Source: CAVPXC01 sp963709505
Lineage (GTDB): Bacteria; Chloroflexota; Anaerolineae; JAAEKA01
Assembly: GCA_963709505.1 (NCBI GenBank)
Contig: CAVPXC010000001.1
Location: 151,924-215,923, forward strand
DNA: 64,000 bases
Reading direction: 5' to 3'
The notes beneath the pieces are model-generated. The model was not told the origin of the DNA. It did no database searches and saw only the letters and a program-made list of their open reading frames with translations. The position numbers were made by a program, and so were the translations under genes. Numbering within the stretch: the stretch's first letter is position 1; each line of letters begins with the position of its first letter. Shown here in pieces: positions 25,741 to 34,388 of this stretch.

Positions 25741-26005
25741 ATGGCCAAGATCGCCATCAGCTTGCCCGATGACATGCTAAGCGACATCGACCGTCTTGCG
25801 CGGCGAACGACGCATGGCGCGCAGTGAAGTGATTCGAAAGGGCGTCGAGGCGTTTCTTGAGGTCGAGCGCTTCCGCCAGACGGTGGCACGCGCTCAGGAA
25901 CTCTATACCGAGATCGCCCTCGAGGACGCGGCCCTGGCCGAGAGATATCGCCTCATGGCCGCGGAGACCTTGCCTGTTTACTATGTGGCGGAGACCGATC
26001 AATGA
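25741..26005 (+). pseudogene. Ribbon-helix-helix antitoxin (MazE/CopG type), frameshifted
   Basis: ATG at 25741 follows AAGGAGACATACC and encodes MAKIAISLPDDMLSDIDRLARR, a classic ribbon-helix-helix DNA-binding start. This frame stops after 28 codons at 25827. The natural continuation (RSEVIRKGVEAFLEVERF, ending YYVAETDQ) is in another frame that ends at 26005, overlapping the toxin ATG. One base is missing near 25793-25800 (GCGCGGCGAACG). Restoring it gives an antitoxin of about 88 residues. As read, only a 28-residue peptide would be made unless ribosomes shift frame. Confidence 0.8.
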
Positions 26006-26370
26006 CCGTGCCCCAACGCGGGGAGATCTACTGGCTCGATTTCAACCCGGCAACCGGGGCTGAAATGCGAGAAACCCATCCTGCGCTCGTCATCCAGAAC
26101 GACGTCGGAAACCAGGCGGGTGCGTTGACTATCCTGGCCGCCATCACCAGCAATCTCCGGGTTGCACGGCTTCCCATAGGCGTGATCGTCGAGCCAGAAG
26201 AGAGCGGCCTGCCTCTGACCTCGGTGGTGCATTTGGGCCACATCTACAGTGTGGATAAAAGTCGATTGGGACGTCGTGCAGGGCAACTATCGAAAGCGAC
26301 CATGCAGCGGGTGGACCAAGCGATTGCCATTAGCCTGGGCTTACGGCCGTTTATCCTTCCAGAAATGTAA
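26002..26370 (+). CDS. PemK/MazF family mRNA interferase toxin
   Basis: 122 residues. It begins MTVPQRGEIYWLDFNPATGAE, with HPALVIQNDVGN and GVIVEPEESGLPLTSVV, the blocks that define this family of ribosome-independent endoribonucleases. The ATG overlaps the antitoxin stop (ATGA at 26002-26005), the normal toxin-after-antitoxin arrangement. The length is typical and nothing is truncated, so the toxin seems intact while the antitoxin is frameshifted. Cleavage specificity cannot be told from the sequence. Confidence 0.92.
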   Translation: MTVPQRGEIYWLDFNPATGAEMRETHPALVIQNDVGNQAGALTILAAITSNLRVARLPIGVIVEPEESGLPLTSVVHLGHIYSVDKSRLGRRAGQLSKATMQRVDQAIAISLGLRPFILPEM

Positions 26371-26372
26371 TC

Positions 26373-27295
26373 TCACCCTGCCCTGTACATCGCCTCGACG
26401 TTCTCCCCCGGCACGCCGGGCATCAGCCCGCCGCTGGTACCCAGGATCACCGGCGTGCCGGCCAACGGCGCCAGCATACGGGTCACGTGCTCCGCAATCT
26501 CCTCTGCCGGATGCGGCAAGGACAGCCAGCCCACGTCCACGTTGCCCCAGAGACACAGTTCCGGCCCAACCCGTTCGCGCACCCCGGCCAGGGTCATCGC
26601 CGCGCCCGGCTCCAGGCCCTGCAGGCCGTTGATGCCCGCCGCCATCAGGTCGTCCAGCACGGCCCAGAGGTTGCCGTCTGAGTGAAAGACCACCGGCAGG
26701 CCCGCGGCCTGTCCGGCTTCCACCATGATGGTCAGGTATGGGAAGTAACTCAGCCGCAAGGCTGCCGGGTTGATGTAGGTCGCACGCCGATAGGCAATGT
26801 CGTCGCCGATCAGGATGCCGTCGGCGCCCAGCGCTGCCAGCCGTTCCGCATACTCGGCAAACTCCACAACGGCCTCGGCCATAAAGCGCTGCTCGGCCGG
26901 GCCAGGCTTGACCAGGCGGGCCAGGGCCCCTCCCAGCCCCACGCCTTGGCCGCGGCGCTGAAGGGGCCATCGACCAGCCCCAACACGAACAAATCGCTCT
27001 CGTCGTGCCACTCCTGCACCAAAAACTCAGCCTCCTCCGGGTCGGGTTGCTGTGGCGCGCCCCAGCCGCCGGAAAACGAAACCACCGCCAGATCGTGGTT
27101 GAGCCGCTTGAGCACCGCATGTCGCGCCGACCAGGGAATTGCCTCTCCCTCCAAGCCCACGACGTCCCGGATGAAGACATCGTCGACGACCAACTCGCCG
27201 CGCAGCAAGCGTCGCGGCCACTCGCCGGTCAACGCCATGCGCATAGCCTCGCGTCGACCGGGATCCTTGCTTTTGCCTGCCCGATGATTAGCCAT
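26373..27295 (-). CDS. URO-D family protein (uroporphyrinogen decarboxylase / methyltransferase-like), frameshifted
   Basis: The 5' part, from ATG at 27295, reads MANHRAGKSKDPGRREAMR and later VVSFSGGWGAPQQPD to DGPFSAAAKAWGW. The 3' part, from about 26935 to 26373, reads ALARLVKPGPAEQRFMAEAV, GILIGDDIAYR and CLWGNVDVGWLS in another frame. One G is missing on the minus strand, in the C run at 26927-26930. The joined protein is about 307 residues and has the URO-D TIM-barrel layout (FHSDGNLW carries the conserved His and Asp). Such distant URO-D proteins are often corrinoid or methyl transferases. Its start overlaps the MFS stop by 8 bases. Confidence 0.75.
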
Positions 27296-28460
27296 CGATC
27301 GCTCCTGCCACCGGCTCCGGCTCGCTGCCGCGCTCCTGCACCCAACGATACAGCACAAACACAGCAAGCGCAGCACCAGCAACACCGTAGGCCGCCGTGG
27401 CTTGCATGCCGCGCCACTCAAACAACGCAACGCCCAAGGTGTCGCTGACAGTGCGCGTCACGCCGCCGGCCATGGCCGCCATCGCCAAAACCGTGCCGCG
27501 TGCCAACGGCACTTGCTCTGACAAAAGGCCGATGTTTGACACGATGGTGAACTCGAATGCGATGGTGAAGACAAACATCCCGGTAACCGCCAGCGCCTGC
27601 CAACGCTCCAGCAGCGGCAGAAGGGCCATCGTCGCGGTCATGGCTATCAGCCCCAACCCCACCCCGCGCCGTTTGCCAAGCCGGTCGATAAACAGACTGC
27701 TCGCCGCGGAGGCCGATAGCTCCGCCAGACCCAGCAGCGAGGCGACCCTGCCGATCTGGTTCGGCGCCATGCGAAAACCCTGTTCGAGCCACGCGCCGTA
27801 GGTGACAAAAAAGGCCTCGGCTGCCACGAACATCAGACCGGTGACCACAATGTTGGCCCGCGCGCTGGGGATGCGCCAGACCATGCCGGCCATCTGACGA
27901 AGGCCGTGCTGAATGTGCCCCTGACGTTTCGGATGGCGCGGGAACAGGATGGGCAGCGGCGCTGCGGCCAGGCTCAACACGGCAACGACCCGCAACGGCG
28001 CCTGCCAGCCTTGCTGCACCATCAGAAGTCCCACCAGGGGCAAAATAATCAGCCCAGTCAGCGCCCAGCTGAACTCGACGATCCCCAAGATCCTCCCGCG
28101 GCGGTGAAATGGCACCTGTTCGCTGATCGCGGCCTGTAACGTGGGCACAAAGGCCGAGGCGCTCAATCCCAGGAGAATCACCGGCGGAATGGCTGCAACC
28201 AACCCGTATGCCGTGCTCAGCCACCACAGACTGATTCCCTGTACCACTAATGCGCCCATCAACATCACGCGTGGGCCGCGTCGATCGCTCCAACTGCCGA
28301 ACACCGGACTGGTAAAGATCATGGCTGAGCGCAGCGACATCAAAAGCCCGCCCTGCGACAACGTGATACCCAGCCCCCGGCTGATCTCCGGCAAGAATGG
28401 ATAGAACATACGCATCGCCGTATCCACGGTCAGACGCATCAGAATGGATACGACGACCAT
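27288..28460 (-). CDS. MFS transporter
   Basis: About 390 residues from ATG at 28460 (MVVVSILMRLTVDTAMRM). Twelve hydrophobic helices. The loop 2-3 motif GSWSDRRGPRVML near residue 55 is the MFS signature. The open frame extends 15 codons upstream to 28505, but those codons (MTLQHPDTPPLRT) are encoded by the GTGTCAG tandem repeat, so I prefer 28460. Substrate unknown. Its stop overlaps the URO-D start, suggesting one operon with the NUDIX gene upstream. Confidence 0.88.
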   Translation of the reverse strand: MVVVSILMRLTVDTAMRMFYPFLPEISRGLGITLSQGGLLMSLRSAMIFTSPVFGSWSDRRGPRVMLMGALVVQGISLWWLSTAYGLVAAIPPVILLGLSASAFVPTLQAAISEQVPFHRRGRILGIVEFSWALTGLIILPLVGLLMVQQGWQAPLRVVAVLSLAAAPLPILFPRHPKRQGHIQHGLRQMAGMVWRIPSARANIVVTGLMFVAAEAFFVTYGAWLEQGFRMAPNQIGRVASLLGLAELSASAASSLFIDRLGKRRGVGLGLIAMTATMALLPLLERWQALAVTGMFVFTIAFEFTIVSNIGLLSEQVPLARGTVLAMAAMAGGVTRTVSDTLGVALFEWRGMQATAAYGVAGAALAVFVLYRWVQERGSEPEPVAGAIDG

Positions 28461-28478
28461 GCGGCCGGTGCGCAGGGG

Positions 28479-28545
28479 CGGAGTGTCAGGGTGTTGGAGT
28501 GTCAAGGTGTCAGGGTGTCGGAGTGTCAGGTGTCAAGTGTGGCTT
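28479..28545. repeat. GTGTCAGG short tandem repeats between MFS and NUDIX genes
   Basis: Seven to eight copies of a 7-10 base unit (GTGTCAGG, GTGTTGGA, GTGTCAAG). Same family as 12744-12861. It encodes the last residues of the NUDIX protein (HLTPDTPTP) and, if the longer start is used, the first residues of the MFS protein. Confidence 0.85.
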
Positions 28546-29268
28546 ATGCGCCAGTACCTGCCACTTCCTCCACATACCTCGGTAGTGATTGCGCGAGCCC
28601 GGGCGCGACGCGGTGGGCTCATCGGTCATCAGGCGGATGGCTTCGGCGAGGTTGCACAGGTAAAGGCCAACGACTTCGCCGTCGGCGAACCGGAGACCGG
28701 CCAGTCCGGCCGGTGTCAGTGTCGCGGCGAAGATCTGGGTGACGTGGCAGATGTGCACGGGTGGATTGATGCTGTCGGCTTCACAGCGGATGTAGGGGTC
28801 GCCTACGGGTAACAGACTCGAAGGCGCCAGCATGCCTGCGTCTTCCATCAGGTTCAACCCGAGCTCTTCGGCGGCCTCCGCGCGAATTGCCTCCTCCCAG
28901 CTTAAGCCCGCACGGACGTGGCCGGTGACCGCCAGGTCCAGCATGCCCGGCCAATCCACCCGAGGGCTGCGTACTTGCAGCGCCAGTAAATCCTGCGGCG
29001 TCCGCAGCACCAGGTGAACGGTGCGGTGGCACAGGCCCATCAGGTGGCAGAGCCAGCGCGGCGCGATGACGCCGGTGGTATCCCCACTCTCGGTGATCAG
29101 ATCGAAGGGCTCTTCGTGTTTGGGGACCGGCTGCACCACTGGTTGCCAGGTCGAAGTCAGCCGCTGTACGTCGCCGGTGCTCAGCTCGGCGCCGTACTTG
29201 ACCTCTGCCATCTCAGCGGCAAGATGGACAAGCTGGCCTCGATCAAACGTGGGTGGGCGTGTTGTCAT
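28510..29268 (-). CDS. NUDIX hydrolase-like protein
   Basis: 252 residues. The NUDIX box is visible as GHVRAGLSWEEAIRAEAAEELGL from residue 115. It fits G-x5-E-x7-REUxEExGU except that the conserved Arg is Ala. An N-terminal domain of about 100 residues (MTTRPPTFDRGQLVHLAAEM) precedes it. The family hydrolyses nucleoside diphosphates linked to another group, usually with Mg2+; this one may have altered activity. The C-terminus (HKPHLTPDTPTP) is encoded by the GTGTCAGG tandem repeat, so the original stop may have been lost. Confidence 0.7.
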   Translation of the reverse strand: MTTRPPTFDRGQLVHLAAEMAEVKYGAELSTGDVQRLTSTWQPVVQPVPKHEEPFDLITESGDTTGVIAPRWLCHLMGLCHRTVHLVLRTPQDLLALQVRSPRVDWPGMLDLAVTGHVRAGLSWEEAIRAEAAEELGLNLMEDAGMLAPSSLLPVGDPYIRCEADSINPPVHICHVTQIFAATLTPAGLAGLRFADGEVVGLYLCNLAEAIRLMTDEPTASRPGSRNHYRGMWRKWQVLAHKPHLTPDTPTP

Positions 29269-29287
29269 GGAAAAGATATGAACACGT

Positions 29288-29330
29288 GCAGACCCTTCGA
29301 GTTTTCTGTTCCGAAACCCGAAGGGTCTGC
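29288..29330. terminator. Hairpin after the ABC ATPase gene
   Basis: GCAGACCCTTCG and CGAAGGGTCTGC arms around about 19 bases, between the ATPase stop (29344) and the NUDIX start (29268). Confidence 0.65.
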
Positions 29331-29343
29331 GCTCATCTCTTGG

Positions 29344-30081
29344 CTAGTGCAAGATCTTGCTCAGGAACAGACGTGTGCGCTCGTGTTGCGGATTTTCGTA
29401 CAGGTCGATTGGCGTGGTGTCCTCGATGATCGTGCCTTGATCCATGAAAATGATACGGTTGGCCGCGGCGCGGGCAAAGCCCATCTCATGGGACACGCAG
29501 ACCATCGTGATACCCGTCTTGGCCAGGTCGAGCATTACGTCCAGAACCTCTTTGATCATCTCGGGGTCCAACGCGCTGGTTGGCTCGTCGAAGAGCATGA
29601 TCTTGGGGTTCATCGCCAGGGCGCGGGCGATCGCCACGCGCTGTTGCTGGCCGCCGGAGAGCTGGCCGGGATAGGAAGCAGCCTTTTCAGGGATTCCAAC
29701 ACGCTCCAGCAGGTCCTGAGCCACCTTGTCCCGTTCGGCCTTCGGGCGCTTGCGCACAATTCGCTGCGCCAGGGTGATGTTTTCGAGGACACTCAAGTGT
29801 GGAAAGAGGTTGAACTGCTGAAACACCATGCCAATCTCGGTCCGCATCTTGTTGATATTGGTTTTCTTTGCTTCCAGGTCCACACCCTCGATGTAGACGT
29901 GGCCATTGGTTGGCTTCTCCAGGTGGTTGATGCAGCGCAGCAGAGTCGACTTGCCCGATCCGCTGGGGCCGATGATGATCACCACCTCGCCGGGAAAGAC
30001 GTCCAGACTGACGCCACGCAGCGCCTGCACGTTGCCAAAGTACTTGTACAGATCCTCGATCTTGATAATCGGTTCGGTCAT
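29344..30081 (-). CDS. Polar amino acid ABC transporter ATPase (GlnQ/HisP type)
   Basis: 245 residues, no extra domain. Walker A is GPSGSGKSTLLRCINHLEKP near residue 38, signature LSGGQQQRVAIARALAMNP, Walker B MLFDEPTSALDPE, H-loop VSHEMGFA. The NHLEKPTNG and LFPHLSVLENI stretches are typical of glutamine/arginine-type ATPases. It powers amino acid uptake with the permease at 30205-31065. It begins 124 bases after the permease stop, across a hairpin repeat. A matching substrate-binding protein is at 34389-35192, four genes upstream on the same strand. Confidence 0.96.
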   Translation of the reverse strand: MTEPIIKIEDLYKYFGNVQALRGVSLDVFPGEVVIIIGPSGSGKSTLLRCINHLEKPTNGHVYIEGVDLEAKKTNINKMRTEIGMVFQQFNLFPHLSVLENITLAQRIVRKRPKAERDKVAQDLLERVGIPEKAASYPGQLSGGQQQRVAIARALAMNPKIMLFDEPTSALDPEMIKEVLDVMLDLAKTGITMVCVSHEMGFARAAANRIIFMDQGTIIEDTTPIDLYENPQHERTRLFLSKILH

Positions 30082-30126
30082 TGCCTCACACTGCTCCTAA
30101 AGAAAAACGACCCTTTGCTTGCGCTT

Positions 30127-30191
30127 GCGTAACTGCTCACCCGTCATTCCTGCTCCCGAAGGGGACAGGAATGACGGGTGAGCAGTTACGC
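30127..30191. repeat. 26-bp inverted repeat (GTAACTGCTCACCCGTCATTCCTG family)
   Basis: Arms 30127-30152 and 30166-30191, perfect complement. Same sequence at 40547-40593. It lies between permease and ATPase genes. Confidence 0.9.
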
Positions 30192-30204
30192 GCTTGAAAG
30201 GTTC

Positions 30205-31065
30205 TTACGTGCTGGACTGCCATCGTTTCTCGACGAAACGGACGATCAGGACAAAAAGCAACGTCAACGCCAAATAGACCAAAGCCATCGAGTTGTAGCC
30301 CTCGAAGGCCCGAAACGTCCGCGAGACATACAGTCGGGAGCTTTGCAGCAGCTCAGCCACGGCGAGCACGCTGACCAGCGACGAGTCCTTGAGCATGGCC
30401 ACGAAGTCGTTGGCGAGCGGGGGTACCACCCGGCGGATCGCCTGGGGCAGGATGACGTTAATCATCGCCTGGGGATAGCCCATGCCCAACGAACGGGCGG
30501 CCTCCATCTGGCCCTTGGGGATGGACTCGATACCGGAACGATAGACCTCGGCCAGATAGGCGGCGTAGCCGAGCGACAAGCCCAGGATCGCGCCCTGTAG
30601 GTTTGAGAAGTCGATCGCGCCGCCGGTCGCTTCACGAATCATCGGCGCCAGCACGAAGCCGATCCACAGCACCAAAGCCAGCACGGGGAACCCGCGCATC
30701 ACCTCCACATAGAGCGTGCTCAGGTGAAACAGAAGCGGGTTCTTCGACACCCGCATGATGCCGATAAACAGGCCGAGAATGAGCGCGGTGATGTAGGAAA
30801 CGATCGTGACGTACAGCGTTACCATCAGCCCGGTTCTGATCACAACCCCGAAACCTATCTCCACCGTTGAGTTGGGAATGATCAGAAACCTGAGGGCGTC
30901 GCGATAATACTGGTTACTCAGCATCAACACGAAGAGAACCGTGATTCCGACGACCATCGCGACGGCCCACAATGGAAACGCGCGCAGCTGCTCGCTTGTG
31001 GTAGGTCGGGCTCTGATCAGGGGTTGCGCCGGAGGGGCAGAAGGTGGTTGTTCGGTGACGCTCAT
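30205..31065 (-). CDS. Polar amino acid ABC transporter permease (GlnP/HisM type)
   Basis: 286 residues. A Pro/Ala-rich head precedes the first helix (FPLWAVAMVVGITVLFVLML). The EAA loop reads QMEAARSLGMGYPQAMINVI, diagnostic of this permease class, and the segment before it, GYAAYLAEVYRSGIES, is equally typical. It forms the membrane pore for amino acid import. It pairs with the ATPase at 29344-30081. A second permease subunit is not seen, so it probably works as a homodimer. Confidence 0.95.
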   Translation of the reverse strand: MSVTEQPPSAPPAQPLIRARPTTSEQLRAFPLWAVAMVVGITVLFVLMLSNQYYRDALRFLIIPNSTVEIGFGVVIRTGLMVTLYVTIVSYITALILGLFIGIMRVSKNPLLFHLSTLYVEVMRGFPVLALVLWIGFVLAPMIREATGGAIDFSNLQGAILGLSLGYAAYLAEVYRSGIESIPKGQMEAARSLGMGYPQAMINVILPQAIRRVVPPLANDFVAMLKDSSLVSVLAVAELLQSSRLYVSRTFRAFEGYNSMALVYLALTLLFVLIVRFVEKRWQSST

Positions 31066-31196
31066 CGCTCTCGCTCCTACAAAGCCAAATGGATGGATTG
31101 CCTGGAGAATCTGGGGGAAGGACCACGGGAGCTGCGCATCTGGCCGGAGGCCCAGGCGTCACCTGCCAGCCAGCACGTGTCTTAACGAAAGCGGGC

Positions 31197-31715
31197 TTAC
31201 AACGACTTGACGGCCGCCAGAGCAATGTCGTAATTGGGGAACTGAGCGATCTCCGGTACATACTCGACATAACGAACTACATCGTCGGAGTCGACGACGA
31301 AGACCGATCTCTGCTCGACGCGTAGCTCCTTGATGTGCGTACCGTAGGCATCGCCAAAGGCCATGGATAGATGATCGGACAACGTGATGATCCGGTCAAC
31401 GCCTTTGGCCGCACACCACTCGGCCAGATGGAAGGGCAGATCGGCGCTGACGGTGACGACCACTACACCATCTCCGAAGGTCGCCGCCTCCTCGTTGAAC
31501 TGGCGCGTTTGGGCATCGCAGATGCCGGTGCCGATAGAGGGGATGACGTTGATCAGGCGGATCTTGCCGGCTGTAGACTCGAGCAGCTTCGCCGTGCCGT
31601 CGAAGCCTTTGCTGCTCAGCGTGACTTCCGACGCCTTATCGCCGGGCTGTAACACCGGTCCCAACACAGTGAGTGGCTTGCCTTTCAATGTGACGGCTCC
31701 GAAACGTTCTTCCAT
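31197..31715 (-). CDS. tpx: Thiol peroxidase (atypical 2-Cys peroxiredoxin)
   Basis: 172 residues, usual length. It reduces hydrogen peroxide and alkyl hydroperoxides using thioredoxin. The peroxidatic Cys is in IPSIGTGICDAQTRQF near residue 66, and the resolving Cys in HLAEWCAAKGV near residue 100. The usual SIDTG is SIGTG here. The N-terminus GAVTLKGKPLTVLGP matches Tpx. It sits between the dipeptide permease and amino acid permease genes on the same strand, an unrelated function in a transport cluster. Confidence 0.95.
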   Translation of the reverse strand: MEERFGAVTLKGKPLTVLGPVLQPGDKASEVTLSSKGFDGTAKLLESTAGKIRLINVIPSIGTGICDAQTRQFNEEAATFGDGVVVVTVSADLPFHLAEWCAAKGVDRIITLSDHLSMAFGDAYGTHIKELRVEQRSVFVVDSDDVVRYVEYVPEIAQFPNYDIALAAVKSL

Positions 31716-31737
31716 GACAACCTATCCTTTCCAATGT

Positions 31738-31827
31738 TTAATGATGAACGATGAGTGATGAATGATGAGTGCGGAAGACGGATTCCGAATTCCGCACTTA
31801 TCATTCATCACTCATCATTCAGAATTC
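31738..31827. repeat. TGATGAGTGA-type tandem repeats forming a hairpin
   Basis: ATGATGAACGATGAGTGATG and the later CATTCATCACTCATCATT are complementary, with inner CGGAA..TTCCG pairing. Same family as 14320-14449 and 45900-45935. Lies between dppC-like and tpx. Confidence 0.85.
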
Positions 31828-32970
31828 TTACCGGTTTTTCATTCGCGGGTCCAGCGAATCGCGCAGACCATCGCCCAGAAGGTTGAAGGCCAGCACCGTG
31901 ACCACAATCGCCAGGCCGGGAAAGAGGATCAAATGCGGTGAAGTGAACATCTGGTTGCGCTCGGCGCCGATCATTGCGCCCCATTCGGCTGTCGGCGGCT
32001 GTGCGCCGAGGCCAAGAAACGATAGGGCCGCAGTATCCAGGATAGCCGTTGCAATGCCCAAGGTCGCGGCAACAATCAGCGGAGCGGTGGCGTTGGGCAG
32101 AATCGCTCGGAACAAGATGCGGTTGTGTTTGGCGCCGATAGCCCGCGCCGCGGTGACGTATTCCTGTTCCTTGATCGACAACACCTGCGAGCGTACGACG
32201 CGGGCATACGTTGGAATCGACACGATCGCAATTGAGATCAGCGCTGTCAACAAGCCGATATCCTCAAAACCAAAGGCTCGCTGCATAAAGTTGAGACCCC
32301 GAGAAAAGAAACTGTCTTCCGCCACTTGCAGCAGCGCCGAGTTGATGGCAATGGCCAGAATCAGCGCGGGGAAAGCCAGCAATACGTCCATGATGCGCAT
32401 CAGCGCGTTGTCGTAGATAGCGCCCAAATATCCGGCGATGGCGCCAAACAGCATTCCGACAAAGACCGCCAGCGTGACGGTGTAGATCCCTGCTTTCAGC
32501 GACACACGGGCGCCATACAGCACGCGGCTGTATAGATCGCGACCGTTGCCGTCCGTGCCAAAGTAATGCTCAGGCTGACCCGACTCACACTGAAAGAAGT
32601 TGAGGATCGGAACGTCAGGTAGTTCGCTCAGCGCATAGATACACGGCGCTTGCCGGCGTTTGAGCCCTTCCTCCTTGCCGATCAGCACGTCGTTTGGGTT
32701 GTGCGTTGCCAGCGTTGGGGCAAGCAAGGCGATAGAAATCAGAATCAGCACGATCGCTAAGCCTACCTGACCCGATCGCCGCCGGGTAATCAGGTCGCGC
32801 CCGGCTTCGTACCACAAGCCGCGCGACTGCCGGCGCCGCCGCGTCGTCAGGGTCAGCTCAGGGCTGCCCGTCACGTCTTGTGCAAGGCTATCAGGCAGGG
32901 CTACCTCGGCCTCGACCGGAGCGCTTGACAAACCTTGTTCGGAGGGTGTTTCGACCTGGTTTGAAGCCAT
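31828..32970 (-). CDS. Dipeptide/oligopeptide ABC transporter permease (DppC/OppC type)
   Basis: 380 residues, with an N-terminal extension of about 75 residues ending RLITRRRSG-like basic stretch before helix 1 (VGLAIVLILISIALLAP). The segment YFGTDGNGRDLYSRVLYGARVSL near residue 140 and the EAA loop YVTAARAIGAKHNRILF are diagnostic. LSFLGLGAQPPTAEWGAMIG near the end is the OppC C-terminal block. It forms the pore with the DppB-type protein at 33190-34264. No DppD/DppF ATPases or peptide-binding protein are in the window, so the system must be completed elsewhere. Confidence 0.95.
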   Translation of the reverse strand: MASNQVETPSEQGLSSAPVEAEVALPDSLAQDVTGSPELTLTTRRRRQSRGLWYEAGRDLITRRRSGQVGLAIVLILISIALLAPTLATHNPNDVLIGKEEGLKRRQAPCIYALSELPDVPILNFFQCESGQPEHYFGTDGNGRDLYSRVLYGARVSLKAGIYTVTLAVFVGMLFGAIAGYLGAIYDNALMRIMDVLLAFPALILAIAINSALLQVAEDSFFSRGLNFMQRAFGFEDIGLLTALISIAIVSIPTYARVVRSQVLSIKEQEYVTAARAIGAKHNRILFRAILPNATAPLIVAATLGIATAILDTAALSFLGLGAQPPTAEWGAMIGAERNQMFTSPHLILFPGLAIVVTVLAFNLLGDGLRDSLDPRMKNR

Positions 32971-33027
32971 CGTGTGATCCTAGATCGGCTATTCGTTCGG
33001 GGGCATCTGTGGCAAGCTGTGTGCTCC

Positions 33028-33142
33028 GTTAGGTTAGAAGTTGTCCGTGTCATCCTGAGGCTCGGCGAAGGATCTGCGCCTTGCACAGCGGAGATCCTTC
33101 GCCGAGCCTCAGGATGACACGGTGCAAGATCTAACTTAACAA
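33028..33142. repeat. 30-bp inverted repeat with ATCCTGAGGCTCGGCGAAGGAT core
   Basis: Arms 33046-33075 and 33092-33121 are perfect complements containing CATCCTGAGGCTCGGCGAAG. Outer pairing of GTTAGGTTAG with CTAACTTAAC is shared in design with 14921-14987; the core is shared with 41621-41664. Related TCCTGAG..GCGAAGGA hairpins are widespread in many bacterial genomes. Confidence 0.88.
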
Positions 33143-33189
33143 GGCACTGTGGATGAAAACCGGGCGAATGGGCAGCATATTTCTCGTTT

Positions 33190-34264
33190 TCAGGCCAAGC
33201 GAATGCGGGGATCCAAAAAGCCGTACAAAATGTCGACGACCAGGTTGATCACCAGAAAGATCATGGCGATCACCAGGGTAAACCCTTGGATCACCGCGTA
33301 GTCACGTGACAGGATCGAGTTGAACAGCGCCCGACCGACGCCTGAGAAGCCGAAGATGGTCTCGGTCAGAACAGCGCCGCTCAGCAGAAAGCCCAGCGAT
33401 AAGCCGATGATAGTGACCACCGGCAACAACGCGTTGCGCATCGCGTGACGAAACAACACCACGCGCTCTGACAAGCCTTTAGCGCGCGCCGTCCGGATAT
33501 AATCCTGGCCGAGAACCTCCAACAGACTGGAACGGGTCATCCGGGCAATCAAAGCCATCGGGATAGTAGCGAGCGCGATGGCGGGCAGAAGCATGTGCTT
33601 GAAGCTGTCCACAAACAACTCGCCATTGAGGGTAACGATGGCGTTGAAGAAGTAGAGATTGCTGAGGAACCCGGCAAGGCGGTACCCCGGCGAGCCTTCA
33701 GGGATGTTCAGCAGGATAGCCAGGGAGGGAACAGACATGCCGGCCGACAAGCGGCCCGATGGAGGCAGCGCAAAGGGCGTATTCTTCAGGAGAATAGCAA
33801 ATACGAAAGCCAGGAACAGCCCAAGGACAAAAACGGGCACGGACACTCCAAGGTTGGCCCCCACCATGGTTTCCGACGTCAAGCGCCGAGTTGTGGCGCG
33901 TCGCCGAGATACTCCCCAACAAAACCCCAAAAAAGACGGCAATGGCCATCGCACTCAAGGCCAATTCGATGGTCACCGGCAGGCGTTCGGCAATAAGCTT
34001 GGTGACCGGTTGCCCAAAACGAAAAGAGACACCCAGGTCGCCAGAAAATACGTCACCAAGGTAGATCACGAACTGGGTAACAATCGGCTCATCCAACCCA
34101 TAGCGAGCGTTGAAAGCCGAGCAGGTTTGCTCATTGGCCTTTTCGCCCAAGATCGCTACACAAGGGTCGCCGGGCAGGAGCCGCGCCAAGGCGAAGGTGA
34201 TAAACAGGATCCCAAACAACACCGGCAGGGCGGCGAGAATACGCTGGAGGATGTATTTGCCCAT
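33190..34264 (-). CDS. Dipeptide/oligopeptide ABC transporter permease (DppB/OppB type), frameshifted
   Basis: The 5' part from ATG at 34264 (MGKYILQRILAALPVLFGIL) runs to RHNSALDV. The remainder (TMVGANLGVSVPVFVLG through DILYGFLDPRIRLA) is in another frame. Deleting one base from the A run complementary to 33870-33872 restores SALDVGTMVGANLG. The joined protein is about 357 residues and has the DppB features: LPGDPCVAILGE, the EAA loop YIRTARAKGLSERVVLF and six helices. The earlier in-frame start at 34372 is not supported. It precedes the DppC-type permease by 219 bases. Confidence 0.88.
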
Positions 34265-34388
34265 GACGATGCTCCGATGCTCAAGGAGGCTACCTGCTTG
34301 AACAGGCAGGGAAATTGGAGAACGACTCGACTGGCGGGGGAACACTGCAACTCTCGGCGTTCCACCCGCCAATCAGTTCAAGCTGTGG

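Noticed and set aside
29014..30132. Plus-strand frame of 372 codons opposite the ABC ATPase
   Set aside because: Antisense to the ATPase, whose Walker motifs are unambiguous.
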